From a virus: a DNA stretch of 62,642 bases. The notes under the pieces were generated by a model. That model was given only the letters and a program-made list of their open reading frames with translations. It ran no database searches and had not been told where the DNA came from. The stretch covers positions 1 to 62,642 of the IMG/VR virus record IMGVR_UViG_3300046007_010469. One strand, written 5' to 3'. The translations under genes and the position numbers were made by a program. Numbering within the stretch: the stretch's first letter is position 1; each line of letters starts with the position of its first letter. Positions 28,671 through 36,644 of this stretch are shown here, piece by piece.

Positions 28671-28694
28671 GGCTAGAGCGTTTCCACTCTAGCC
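28671..28694 (-). terminator. Terminator of the BMP gene
   Basis: GGCTAGAG-N8-CTCTAGCC; on the minus strand followed by TTTTTCATTTTTTT. Confidence 0.85.
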
Positions 28695-28719
28695 AGTTTG
28701 TTCCCAGTAGTTTTACAAC

Positions 28720-29814
28720 TTACTGAGGAATATCACCCTGAATACCTTCTACATAAAAGTTCATGCTTAGTAGGTCACCATCAGGAGCAGTCACACCATC
28801 CTCTAGCCAGACCGAGCCATCTTGACGGCGAATCGGACCTGTAAAGGGATGGTAGGTACCGGCAGCAATCGCATCACGTAGAGCTTCCGCTTCTGCCTTC
28901 ACATCCGCAGGCACTACGTCTGTAATAACGCCAATCTCAACCTCGCCTTCACGAATTCCAGCCCAGGTGTCTGTAGAGGTCCAAGTTCCCTCAAGTACTT
29001 CTCCTACTCGCTTAACATAGTAAGGAGCCCAGTTATCGATGATAGAAGAAATGCGAGGGCTTGGAGCATAGTCAAGCATGTCAGATGCTTGTCCAAATCC
29101 TAGTACTGCTTCTCCAGCCTTAGCAGCTTCTGCAAGTGGAGCTGTAGAATCAGTATGTGAAGCAATAATGTCTACACCTTGGTCAATGAGTGCTCTAGCT
29201 GCATCAGCTTCTTTAGCAGGGTCAAACCAAGTGAATGCCCACACTACAGACAGCTCAACGTCTGGATTTACTCGCTTTGCGTGTAGGTAGTAGGCGTTAA
29301 TGCCCATAACTACTTCGGGAATTGGGAAAGAAGCAATATATCCAATCTTATTAGTTTTGGTTAGTCGACCTGCCATAGTTCCTTGTACGGCACGCCCTTC
29401 ATAGAATCGAGCATTGTAGATTGCAACATTCTCATGGTCACGCTTATAGCCGGTTGCGTGCTCAAAGCGTACATCTGGAAATTGAGCCGCTACAGTATTA
29501 GTAGCATCCATATATCCGAATGAAGTGGTAAAGATAATATTACAGCCTGACAAGGCCATTTGAGTTAAAACTCGTTCGGCATCAGCTCCTTCTGGAACAC
29601 TCTCCTGCCACGCAATCTCAACTCGGTCACCATACGCCTCTTTAACAGCAAGAGCGCCTTGGTGATGTTGGTAGGACCAACCTAAGTCTCCAATCGGACC
29701 TACATACACAAAACAGGCTTTAGCCTTTTCTAGGGGTTGTGCAGCAGCTGCACTAGTAAACATACCGAGACTCATAGCAGCCGCGGCCAATAGACTATTA
29801 GACAAAAATTTCAA
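28720..29814 (-). CDS. BMP/PnrA-family nucleoside-binding protein
   Basis: 364 residues from a TTG start (TTAGGAGCACACA upstream). Signal peptide MKFLSNSLLAAAAMSLGMFT...AAAA. Family features: KACFVYVGPIGDLGWSYQHH (~33-52), TTSFGYMDA (~96-104), YIASFPIPEVVMGINAYYLHA (split here as YIASFPIPEV and GINAYYLH), ASHTDSTAP and DNWAPYYV. These are the substrate-binding proteins of BmpA/PnrA/Med-type ABC importers for purine nucleosides. No permease gene is near, so host permease use is presumed. Rare in phages. Confidence 0.9.
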   Translation of the reverse strand: MKFLSNSLLAAAAMSLGMFTSAAAAQPLEKAKACFVYVGPIGDLGWSYQHHQGALAVKEAYGDRVEIAWQESVPEGADAERVLTQMALSGCNIIFTTSFGYMDATNTVAAQFPDVRFEHATGYKRDHENVAIYNARFYEGRAVQGTMAGRLTKTNKIGYIASFPIPEVVMGINAYYLHAKRVNPDVELSVVWAFTWFDPAKEADAARALIDQGVDIIASHTDSTAPLAEAAKAGEAVLGFGQASDMLDYAPSPRISSIIDNWAPYYVKRVGEVLEGTWTSTDTWAGIREGEVEIGVITDVVPADVKAEAEALRDAIAAGTYHPFTGPIRRQDGSVWLEDGVTAPDGDLLSMNFYVEGIQGDIPQ

Positions 29815-29843
29815 TGTGTGCTCCTAACTTAAAATGAAAAATT

Positions 29844-29873
29844 AAAGGCTAGAACATCGCTGCTCTAGCCTTT
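29844..29873 (-). terminator. Terminator of the 1.6-kb non-coding RNA
   Basis: AAAGGCTAGA-N10-TCTAGCCTTT; on the minus strand followed by AATTTTTCATTTT. It lies 30 nt above the BMP start codon, so BMP expression may depend on read-through. Confidence 0.8.
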
Positions 29874-31478
29874 GCAACTGTTTAGTTGCTATTCACACTC
29901 TGAGTTCATCCTTTTACGTTGTGCAGCGCTACACATGAATATAACGAGTTATCGCAGAGTGCGCCTATTGGGTCCGCCCTATACCCACCGCTACGCAGAA
30001 GGCATTTGATTTCGTCTCGAGCCGACGGACAACATCGAGCATAGACTGTTACTGCAGAGTTGATTCTCTGTCAGAGTGTGTGCCAACAGCCTAATTTGCA
30101 CACTCCTATCACCCCCTATACGGGATGAGATACGTCATTAAAATACAACGTGGTTAACCAACTGCTAGCGTGCAGCTGCCTTCTTAGGGCACGGAGGACC
30201 GACGACTTTTATTATAGAGAGTTTGGCTCCACAGCTATCAGACTTCTCTCTAGGGGGTTAACCCAACTGTTTCCAGTTGCTGGACATATCCCTTAATTCC
30301 AGTGACTCTAAGGCTTGCCTAAATTGCAAGGAAAGGAGGTTTTTTGCTTAGAGTATTCTACAGGATTGCGTTGTTGTTTTAATAACCAATATTAAACATT
30401 TTTAGTTGCTGCAACAATCCTAATTGACAAGTGAAACCGGGGTATTGCGTATCTCTAGCTGCGGCGCCACACTAGAGAACTTTTGGCTTGTGCTTTCGTT
30501 ACCTACTCACTTTCCCCACGCCAAGCACGCTAACGACTTCACTAAAACTGTAGACAGGCTCTAAATGGGGTGTCTCCCTTGGTCTAAACCGTAAAGAGCT
30601 GTGAACGTCCTGTCTACAGATTAAGTGAAGTTGCCAGTTACTTCCTTCTGGCAGTATCTCTTTCGTGGATACAGGTTAGTGGGTTGGACGAGTGTTTACG
30701 GACATATTTTAAGGCTGTCTCACCTATCTCCCTACACAATCACACTAGTTGGGCAGGGTAGCGTAACTAGAACCCATCTCTGTTACGCATATTGCGCTAC
30801 TCTTAAGTGCAGGATTCACACCTGCGTGGCCCCGTCTACCAGGGCATCTTAGTTTGTTTGTGCCTTGCACTTCTAGATCAACTTAAGGTAGTCACGGAGA
30901 GGTGTTTTGCTACGCGGGCACAACCTCAACAAAGCCTGCAGCAGTTGACGTTAAAACGAGTAATACCCCCGCATTAAGACAACTGTAACCTACGGAACAC
31001 CAAGAACGGTCATCTCTTGCTTTAACGGCTCCATACACCGCACAGTCATTAAATCCCTCGTACGTCAGACTGCGAATTGAGTACGAAGAAGTAGAGACAC
31101 TGCTCAGACAGCTTCTACATATTTATCACCTAGCCCACACTCGGTTTCCCGCAAGGTCTAAGGCTGAGAAAAGCTAGCATCCGCACGCATAGATGCTACG
31201 ACTACCATTTAGCGAGGTCTCAGTTTCACTGGAATCTATACACAGACGCAATTGCTTGCCGACGGGTTACTCCGAAGAAACCTATTGAACACTAGGTAGT
31301 TAAATACGGCAGATTGTTCAGGGCACAATCTGCAAGGCCCAACTTACTACCTCCCCGCAGGGTAGAGTTCAGTATATCAACTAGAAGAACTGAGTCCTCC
31401 TAGTGACGAGCGAACAGTGAAATAACCGTCTTAGACTTACAGCCTACGACCTGGGCTAGTCCGCTGTTTCGCTCTGTA
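29874..31478 (-). ncRNA. ~1.6-kb structured non-coding RNA (giant RNA candidate)
   Basis: No credible gene on either strand. A promoter (31513-31485) and a terminator (29873-29844) bound the unit. Strong complementary arms: CTGTAGACAGG / CCTGTCTACAG (30548-30558 with 30608-30618, extended by ACTTCACT / AGTGAAGT), GCAGATTGT / ACAATCTGC (31310-31334), AAGTGCA / TGCACTT enclosing a T-arm-like GCAGG-N7-CCTGC (about 30805-30875), and the branched element 30363-30420. Size, density of helices and position beside tRNA and phage genes recall GOLLD/ROOL-type giant RNAs, but class membership is untested. Confidence 0.75.
30363..30420 (-). ncRNA. RNA element shared with the DUF2828 leader
   Basis: Minus strand: GGATTGTTGCAGCAACTAA ... 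CAACGCAATCC. Helix GGATTG/CAATCC, a 3'-side bulge (CG), a second helix TTG/CAA, then CAGCAACTAA and a hairpin TTTAATA/TATTAAA. The same design with 18 of 19 matching 5' bases stands at 43079-43014. Confidence 0.6.
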
Positions 31479-31484
31479 TAATTT

Positions 31485-31513
31485 AATATACGCAATTTTT
31501 AAGGAACAAGCAA
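31485..31513 (-). promoter_or_regulatory. Promoter TTGCTT-N17-TATATT of the 1.6-kb RNA
   Basis: -35 31513-31508, -10 31490-31485. Confidence 0.65.
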
Positions 31514-31667
31514 GCGTAAAATGGATTGGAGGGAGCACGTAGCAAGGATAAAAACTGCAATCAATTACTCGAGATACTCAATTGCAAGAGTCTTCATCCA
31601 CCCATCTTCCTACATCGCGTAGGCTGTGTTACTAGTTGCGCGACTAGTTATTACACCACTCCAAACT
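31514..31667. other. Non-coding spacer after tRNA-Met
   Basis: No gene. Contains ACTAGT-TGCGCG-ACTAGT (31631-31648). Confidence 0.4.
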
Positions 31668-31744
31668 TGGTTGCGGAAGGGGAGGACTCGAACCTCCGAT
31701 CTTCTGGTTATGAGCCAGACGAGATGCCGCTTCTCTACCCCGCA
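31668..31744 (-). tRNA. tRNA-Met(CAT)
   Basis: Cloverleaf with TCTGG-CTCATAA-CCAGA anticodon arm, GGAGG-TTCGAGT-CCTCC T-arm and encoded CCA; acceptor has two G-U pairs. Elongator type by anticodon stem. Confidence 0.9.
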
Positions 31745-32136
31745 AAAGTTCTACTCTCAGCTGCACTGCATCTACTATTAAGCCCGATACGCTGGCGCAC
31801 TTAGTGCAGGTGAGAGTAGAAGCGGGAGATGGCCTCTAGGCCTAGGACCATCTCCCATGTGACTACAACTGGTAAGGTTGCTTTTTATAGACTTAATCAC
31901 TCAGTCCCGCGAGAGTCAAACCACCCGCTCGGTTCTGTTGACATACTCTACAACAGCATAGAGTCACCTTGTTACTCTTGGTGCCAGAGATGTGATGAAT
32001 TAGTAGCTACCAGGAACCATTCATCATATTTCGCATCAATACGCAGCCCCCAACCCGCCCGTATCGTGACCGCTCCATTTTCCGCCCAAACCGTCGAAAC
32101 GGGCTAAACGTCTAACATGCGGCCTTCCTTATTTCT
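31745..32136 (-). ncRNA. ~390-nt non-coding transcript ahead of tRNA-Met
   Basis: Starts from the promoter at 32171-32143 and contains no gene. Paired segments: GGGAGATGG / CCATCTCCC (31822-31855), and CTACTCTC...CTGCACT / AGTGCAG...GAGAGTAG (about 31751-31818) directly next to the tRNA. May be a long tRNA leader or a separate structured RNA. Confidence 0.5.
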
Positions 32137-32142
32137 GTATTT

Positions 32143-32171
32143 AATATAACTCAAAAAATAGCAAGGGGCAA
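32143..32171 (-). promoter_or_regulatory. Promoter TTGCCC-N17-TATATT
   Basis: -35 32171-32166, -10 32148-32143; drives the non-coding RNA and tRNA-Met. Confidence 0.6.
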
Positions 32172-32188
32172 GTGTAAAATTACTACAA

Positions 32189-32482
32189 TTACAGTATTAC
32201 CCCCGCACGCATCGCATCTACTAGTCTCTGCGTTGCTGCCTCCGAAAGAACTCCGTTCTTCCATCGACAAGCCTTCCAACCGCGCGACCGAGTCCAGATA
32301 GCAAAGGCTCGACCACGAAGATAAGGAATAGCCTCTTCCTTAGTATAGAGGTCATAGTCGTATGGCAGATTCTTCATGGCACTAGCATATCCGCGCTGAA
32401 ACGCCTCAACACGAGATAGACTTTGCGCAAGCCTTAGTGGTGATACAAAAACTCCGCCAGTATTGTGCTTACGTTCAATCAT
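32189..32482 (-). CDS. Protein of unknown function (weak RMF-like pattern)
   Basis: 97 residues. RVEAFQRGYASAMKNLPYDY and YLRGRAFAIWTRSRGWKACR recall the RGYxAG...W layout of ribosome-modulation-factor-like domains, but similarity is weak. Basic overall. AGAGGAGACAAGC precedes the start. Confidence 0.55.
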   Translation of the reverse strand: MIERKHNTGGVFVSPLRLAQSLSRVEAFQRGYASAMKNLPYDYDLYTKEEAIPYLRGRAFAIWTRSRGWKACRWKNGVLSEAATQRLVDAMRAGVIL

Positions 32483-32506
32483 GCTTGTCTCCTCTATCTA
32501 TATTTT

Positions 32507-32535
32507 ATATTAGCGTATTTTTAGGAAACAAGCAA
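32507..32535 (-). promoter_or_regulatory. Promoter TTGCTT-N17-TAATAT
   Basis: -35 32535-32530, -10 32512-32507; 24 nt above the 32482 start. Confidence 0.6.
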
Positions 32536-32543
32536 GAACATTT

Positions 32544-32792
32544 TTACGCTGCCGACTGCTGTGACTCTGGTGAATGTTCAAGTAAGCTGTCCCAACGGAA
32601 CGACCGCCATTCATCTTTGTCTACATCCCAAACACACTGAACGTGCTCCGGGCCGCGTGCGATACTATACGTATCAATCCCAATCAAGTCAGGAACAAGC
32701 GTAGCACGCATGTCTCGAATACTACCATCACGTTTCCGAAAACGTAGACTCACGATTCCGGTTTCCAGCAGACTGATTAGATCTTTGTTCAA
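32544..32792 (-). CDS. SH3-like small phage protein
   Basis: 82 residues. IVSLRFRKRDGSIRDMRATL and CVWDVDKDEWRSFRWDSLL fit the SH3-like beta-barrel protein found in many T4-like phages, whose function is unknown. Overlaps the upstream gene by 65 nt. Confidence 0.7.
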   Translation of the reverse strand: MNKDLISLLETGIVSLRFRKRDGSIRDMRATLVPDLIGIDTYSIARGPEHVQCVWDVDKDEWRSFRWDSLLEHSPESQQSAA

Positions 32793-32928
32793 CTAGTTCT
32801 CCATATTCATGTTGCAAAACAGTGGCAAGGTGTGAAAGGTCTTGTAGAGCACTAACAGTATTTTCTGCGGACTCTACATAGGTGCACATATAGTCATAGA
32901 GTTTAAGATATTGCACAGACGGTTTCAT
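32728..32928 (-). CDS. Helical protein, unknown function
   Basis: 66 residues (MKPSVQYLKLYDYMCTYVES...), helical with a polar tail in the overlap with the next gene. Starts 20 nt below a strong promoter. Confidence 0.55.
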   Translation of the reverse strand: MKPSVQYLKLYDYMCTYVESAENTVSALQDLSHLATVLQHEYGELVEQRSNQSAGNRNRESTFSET

Positions 32929-32947
32929 GTTTTCCTCTTTATAATTT

Positions 32948-32976
32948 AATATAGCTCAAACTTTAGTAAGAGTCAA
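32948..32976 (-). promoter_or_regulatory. Promoter TTGACT-N17-TATATT
   Basis: -35 32976-32971, -10 32953-32948. Confidence 0.65.
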
Positions 32977-33001
32977 GACCTATTTTAATGTAACTAGGCA
33001 C

Positions 33002-33532
33002 TTAAACTAGCAATAGCTTTCGTAACTTACTTGCTTCTGTCTCATGCAAACGCTTCATTAGAGTAGTTACGTTCATACGCAGCTCTTCTAGACTACCATT
33101 ATTATCAATCGTAAAGTCTGTCATCCACGGTTCAATACTAATCGAGGTAGACGGTTCTGGAGGTAGATGGTCACTGCGGTCTACCCAAATAGAATAGTCG
33201 AAGCTTCCTGAGTTGCGTAGCGCGTGAAACTCTGCTTTGTTACGCAGTCCACAGTAGATATCATATCGTTCGTAGAGTGCTCGTCCAAGTCGAGAAGCGT
33301 CAGGCCGATTGAAGGCCCGAATGAGTTCGTACCACTCTTGACGGTGATTATGCCTATCTTCAAAACACTGCTCTAGTGAAGAGTATCCGTATTTGCTCTT
33401 TAGTGCATCATAGATAAACAGTTCCGCACAAAACATTGAGGAACTTTGAAAGCTGTAACGATACAGTGTGCGAAGCAGCTCACACACTGTATCTTTACCG
33501 TGCCTAGCGTATCCGACTACCATTAGTCGCAT
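33002..33532 (-). CDS. Deoxynucleotide monophosphate kinase-like P-loop protein
   Basis: 176 residues. P-loop variant VVGYARHGKDTVCELL (residues 5-20) is characteristic of phage dNMP kinases, and the length and PDASRLGRALYERYDIYCGL follow that family. It would phosphorylate dNMPs for phage DNA synthesis. Overlaps the upstream gene by 10 nt. Confidence 0.75.
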   Translation of the reverse strand: MRLMVVGYARHGKDTVCELLRTLYRYSFQSSSMFCAELFIYDALKSKYGYSSLEQCFEDRHNHRQEWYELIRAFNRPDASRLGRALYERYDIYCGLRNKAEFHALRNSGSFDYSIWVDRSDHLPPEPSTSISIEPWMTDFTIDNNGSLEELRMNVTTLMKRLHETEASKLRKLLLV

Positions 33533-33705
33533 TTTAAAATATCCTTTCCATAAAGTTGATGCAGTGCACGCACAAGATCACGTACATCTACAGCAACTCC
33601 TTCATACGGATTGCCTGCATAGTGAATACCTACCTTGTGGCGATTATAACTCTCGCGCTGTACGACTACAGGAGCGTGCTTATCACTAATGAGTATTTTT
33701 GTCAT
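33523..33705 (-). CDS. Small protein, unknown function
   Basis: 60 residues with HAPVVVQRESYNRHKVGIHY and VDVRDLVRALHQLYG. Alpha/beta pattern; possibly a small nucleic-acid-binding protein. Overlaps both neighbours. Confidence 0.5.
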   Translation of the reverse strand: MTKILISDKHAPVVVQRESYNRHKVGIHYAGNPYEGVAVDVRDLVRALHQLYGKDILKCD

Positions 33706-33799
33706 AGACTCGGCTTTCGTCTTCCACAGGCTTTTTCACTTCGTGAATTACCCAAAGCGCTAGAGGCAGATAGGAAACTCCCAGCACAATTGCCAGCAT
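33686..33799 (-). CDS. 37-residue membrane peptide
   Basis: MLAIVLGVSYLPLALWVIHE then VKKPVEDESRVYDKNTH. One membrane helix and a charged tail. AGGAGAGGACTATTG supports this start; a longer GTG-initiated frame lacks a ribosome site. Confidence 0.5.
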   Translation of the reverse strand: MLAIVLGVSYLPLALWVIHEVKKPVEDESRVYDKNTH

Positions 33800-33852
33800 C
33801 AATAGTCCTCTCCTAAGGAACCCGAAGGGTTTCGATATGCACAGGCGTATAG

Positions 33853-33927
33853 TCAGTTTGCTCCACACAAACGCAGAATGTTAGCGTGTCCGAAGTGTGT
33901 ATCTGATGTAACCCATATATCACGCAT
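33853..33927 (-). pseudogene. Truncated metallophosphoesterase (24 codons)
   Basis: MRDIWVTSDTHFGHANILRL then CGAN and a stop. SDTHFGHANI is the first motif of the calcineurin-like phosphoesterase family; everything after is missing. A full promoter and an AAGGAGCGAGAC ribosome site remain, so the stub is probably still translated. Confidence 0.6.
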
Positions 33928-33948
33928 GTCTCGCTCCTTTTATGATTT

Positions 33949-33977
33949 AATATACCTTAAAAAGAGTGAGACTGCAA
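33949..33977 (-). promoter_or_regulatory. Promoter TTGCAG-N17-TATATT
   Basis: -35 33977-33972, -10 33954-33949. Confidence 0.65.
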
Positions 33978-33985
33978 GACGCAAC

Positions 33986-34462
33986 TTAATTTCCTGGGAC
34001 GACTCGTTGCAACCAAGAGCTGTTTTCTTGAGACTCTGCGTTCGCAAGAGTAGCCTGAGTGGCTTGACTACGAATCTGTGCGTTAGCCTGATCTAAGGCT
34101 GCGGCACTCTCTTTGTAGTAGTTCTCGTAGGCTAGTATGATAGCTTGTTGCTGTTGAACTAGTGCACGAATATCACTAAAGTTTAGACCTAGATTGCCAT
34201 ATCCATCTCCCGTAAGAGCATAGAGAGCAAAGGCTTGACCTTGAGTTTCTAGTCTAGATTTGACTGCATCAATATTATCTTTATTAATCACAATCCACTC
34301 TACCTTACGTAAGTTAAGTTCGTCTACCGGAGGTAGAGTAAGTGGCGGCTTTTCCACAGGCTTTGCACTAATTTCAATTGCCCGGGGCGGAGGTGTTGAG
34401 CAAGCCACGAGACTTATAGCTATCATAGAGCCAAGGACACTCTTTGTTAAAAGCTGTCGCAT
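33986..34462 (-). CDS. Outer-membrane spanin-like lipoprotein (Rz1-like)
   Basis: 158 residues from the ATG at 34462 (AAAGGAATGCAGAAA upstream). Lipobox LVACS after MRQLLTKSVLGSMIAIS, then a proline-rich stretch (PVEKPPLTLPPVDE). The start lies inside the inner-spanin gene in another frame, the classic Rz/Rz1 arrangement. Longer than typical Rz1. With the inner partner it would fuse inner and outer membranes at lysis. Confidence 0.65.
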   Translation of the reverse strand: MRQLLTKSVLGSMIAISLVACSTPPPRAIEISAKPVEKPPLTLPPVDELNLRKVEWIVINKDNIDAVKSRLETQGQAFALYALTGDGYGNLGLNFSDIRALVQQQQAIILAYENYYKESAAALDQANAQIRSQATQATLANAESQENSSWLQRVVPGN

Positions 34463-34868
34463 TTTCTGCATTCCTTTCTGCATCTGTTAGTTCTGCTCCT
34501 GAAAGAAGCTCAAAACATCTACCGGCGTTTTCTGTACCGCGATTTACTGCACGTTCGATACCTTCGGCATTTGCTAGAGCGGCGGCAGTAAGGTCGATTT
34601 GCTGCAGCTTTGTTGCAAGTTGCTGGTTTTGACGACGAATATTTTGATAGGCGGCGTTGAGAGTATTTAGCTCTGTCTGTGCTGCGGCATAGCTCTCTTG
34701 CAGTGAGTTAATAGTTTCTTCATTCATCTGCACTGCAGTCTCTAACTTTGCGGCATTTTCTACTAGAACTGCCATACGCTTCTGAGTGTCTTGATAATAG
34801 AGGTAAAATCCTCCAGCCATAGTAGCCATAATAGCGCCCATGACCATCATTCCTTTGAGTCCTAACAT
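34374..34868 (-). CDS. Inner-membrane spanin-like protein (Rz-like)
   Basis: 164 residues. N-terminal membrane helix (MVMGAIMATMAGGFYLYYQ) and a long periplasmic coiled coil (residues ~28-100), then a Cys-containing domain (CFELLSG...NKECPWLYDSYKSR). This is the plan of i-spanins. Lies between the endolysin and the overlapping o-spanin candidate. Confidence 0.65.
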   Translation of the reverse strand: MLGLKGMMVMGAIMATMAGGFYLYYQDTQKRMAVLVENAAKLETAVQMNEETINSLQESYAAAQTELNTLNAAYQNIRRQNQQLATKLQQIDLTAAALANAEGIERAVNRGTENAGRCFELLSGAELTDAERNAENATAFNKECPWLYDSYKSRGLLNTSAPGN

Positions 34869-34951
34869 AGAGCTGACTCCTTTTAGCGGGGCTATACTAG
34901 CAAAGCTTAAAACTTTGCTAGCAGCAATCTTAATGCCTAACGGCGGGTATT

Positions 34952-35821
34952 TTATTTTAGGAGCTTGGCGAGGGTTTTTGGCCCGGCGACTCCGTCTGCG
35001 ACTAATCCATTTTTTGACTGCCAGGATTTCAAGGCTTTTTCGGTTCCAGGGCCAAAGGAGCCGTCGGATGTAAGGCCAAGCGCCCGCTGTAGCGCTTCGA
35101 CGACGGGGCCGCTCGACCCTTTGCGGAGGGTTTGGGATAGGTTCAGAGCGCTCGGGTTCGGGGGCGGAGCGCTCGGAGTAAAATTTCCACCAAGTACCTG
35201 CAGTGCGTGTTCAAATCGCTGTTTGCGGTCAGCTAAACCAATGTCCCCACCATTGATTATCTTAGTCATCTTTACTATGTCTTTAGCGTCTGCGACGGCA
35301 TTAAGCTTCTTTGCATTCCAGAACCAGCAGGCACTCTCAATTGCACCTTTTTCTGTCGCAACATACGCTGCAGCCTCATCTGCAGTCATGCCCACAGTCG
35401 ATCCAAAAGCTCCATAGTTATTACGCCCCGTGAGCTGCTTTAATCCACGACCACGAAACTTCCATCCGTCTCCAGGCTGCACATTACCTAGTGCTCCTTT
35501 AGCAGACCGGTTTTCATCCATATAGACATAGTTAGCAATTTTTTCTGGATTACGTGCGTACTCTGCGGCGTTCCGCTTGCCTGGTCCAAAATACTTTGGA
35601 AAAACTCGTAGTAGCGTTTCTTCCCGATAGTTTAAGTTCTCTTCGAGTGTTTTAAAATTATTAGACTCGTGTGCGCATTGGGCTAGAAAGCCGGCGACAC
35701 GAGCCTCAGTAGTAATATCATATTTTGGAAAAATAGAGACACAAGCCTCATACCAACGGTCTGAGTCTGGATTGCCTCGTAGAATTTCTCTTAGTTGTTC
35801 CTTTGTAAAGTTAAATTTCAA
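34952..35821 (-). CDS. Endolysin: GH19 muramidase/chitinase-like with peptidoglycan-binding domain
   Basis: 289 residues. GH19 catalytic domain ~1-200: QCAHESNNFKTLEENLNY (catalytic Glu), FRGRGLKQLTGRNNY and ESACWFWNAKKLN, TKIINGGDIGLADR. A linker (PSAPPPNPS) leads to a PG_binding_1 domain (LRKGSSGPVVEALQRALG ... AGPKTLAKLL). No signal peptide, so a holin is needed for release. TAGACAGAAAGGAGAAAGTT precedes the ATG. Confidence 0.9.
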   Translation of the reverse strand: MKFNFTKEQLREILRGNPDSDRWYEACVSIFPKYDITTEARVAGFLAQCAHESNNFKTLEENLNYREETLLRVFPKYFGPGKRNAAEYARNPEKIANYVYMDENRSAKGALGNVQPGDGWKFRGRGLKQLTGRNNYGAFGSTVGMTADEAAAYVATEKGAIESACWFWNAKKLNAVADAKDIVKMTKIINGGDIGLADRKQRFEHALQVLGGNFTPSAPPPNPSALNLSQTLRKGSSGPVVEALQRALGLTSDGSFGPGTEKALKSWQSKNGLVADGVAGPKTLAKLLK

Positions 35822-35839
35822 TAACTTTCTCCTTTCTGT

Positions 35840-36481
35840 CTAGTTCCAGAGGGCTTCATAGTACTTGCCGAACAGCCGGAATCCGTTGTTCATACGTGCT
35901 TGATGAGCACGTTCGCCCTCACGGTCATATTTACCTTCTTTTTTCAGTTTAAACTCACGATTACCGTCCTCATCTGGCTCTGAGCTAAATTCAAACTCTG
36001 CGTGCTCAATGATGTAGTCCTCTTCCCACCAAGCACGAGTCTTCTGCTCAAATGCCCAAATCATCTCATTGAGAACCCAATCCCAACGAGCGTGAACATT
36101 ACCGTCCTCGTGCCACTTCTCGACAGGAGGCGACTCAGTGCTACGAAGATGCTCAGGAACGTCATCATCATCGACGTTCGGAGAGCCGTGCTTAGTCGTT
36201 TTAAGTTGCTTCAGCATAGGAAGAATAATATGGGCAAGAGTATGGTCCATACTCCAAGTATCCCAACGGTCGAGCTTTACGACAATGCGACGTTCTTTTT
36301 TGTCCAGATAGCGATTAATCGTAGCATTGTAAAAAGATTGAAGACCGTTCTCAATTTTTTCAAGAGTATTGTCAATCCAGTCTTTATTATCCTGCCACTC
36401 ATTACCATATCGCCGAGTCATGTGACGTTCGTGAACTCGACTAATCCAGCGGTCAATGTACGGACCAATATATACTTTCAT
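35840..36481 (-). CDS. Conserved T4-like phage protein, unknown function
   Basis: 213 residues. KLDRWDTWSMDHTLAHIILP with MLKQLKTTKHGSP, DDDVPEHLRS and RWDWVLNEMIWAFEQK form a pattern I recognise from a protein conserved in T4-like cyanophages and relatives. No function known. Overlaps the upstream gene by 29 nt. Confidence 0.8.
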   Translation of the reverse strand: MKVYIGPYIDRWISRVHERHMTRRYGNEWQDNKDWIDNTLEKIENGLQSFYNATINRYLDKKERRIVVKLDRWDTWSMDHTLAHIILPMLKQLKTTKHGSPNVDDDDVPEHLRSTESPPVEKWHEDGNVHARWDWVLNEMIWAFEQKTRAWWEEDYIIEHAEFEFSSEPDEDGNREFKLKKEGKYDREGERAHQARMNNGFRLFGKYYEALWN

Positions 36482-36644
36482 CTTTGTCCTCTTCTACAAT
36501 CTTATAGGCTTTCCAAGCACGTGCAGCTGCAAGTGCATCTTCCCAAGTTTGAAAAGATGCACGCTCTTCTTGATTTTTCATTACATAGAGAAAACCATCC
36601 TCAAATGGAACTAGTATGTAGTAAAGTTTATCCGCAATAGTCAA
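36453..36644 (-). CDS. Small protein, unknown function
   Basis: 63 residues: YYILVPFEDGFLYVMKNQEE then FQTWEDALAAARAWKAYKIV, a small beta-hairpin plus helix. Overlaps the kinase-like gene by 17 nt. Confidence 0.55.
   Translation of the reverse strand: MTIADKLYYILVPFEDGFLYVMKNQEERASFQTWEDALAAARAWKAYKIVEEDKDESIYWSVH

Noticed and set aside
29880-31480. Ribosomal RNA or a missed gene
   Set aside because: No conserved 16S/23S blocks are present, and the longest open frames are short, start without ribosome sites and cross strong hairpins.
31526-31804. 92-residue plus-strand open frame
   Set aside because: It is antisense to tRNA-Met and has no ribosome site or family pattern.
36002-36640. 212-residue plus-strand open frame
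   Set aside because: It is the antisense shadow of the conserved T4-like protein at 35840-36481.
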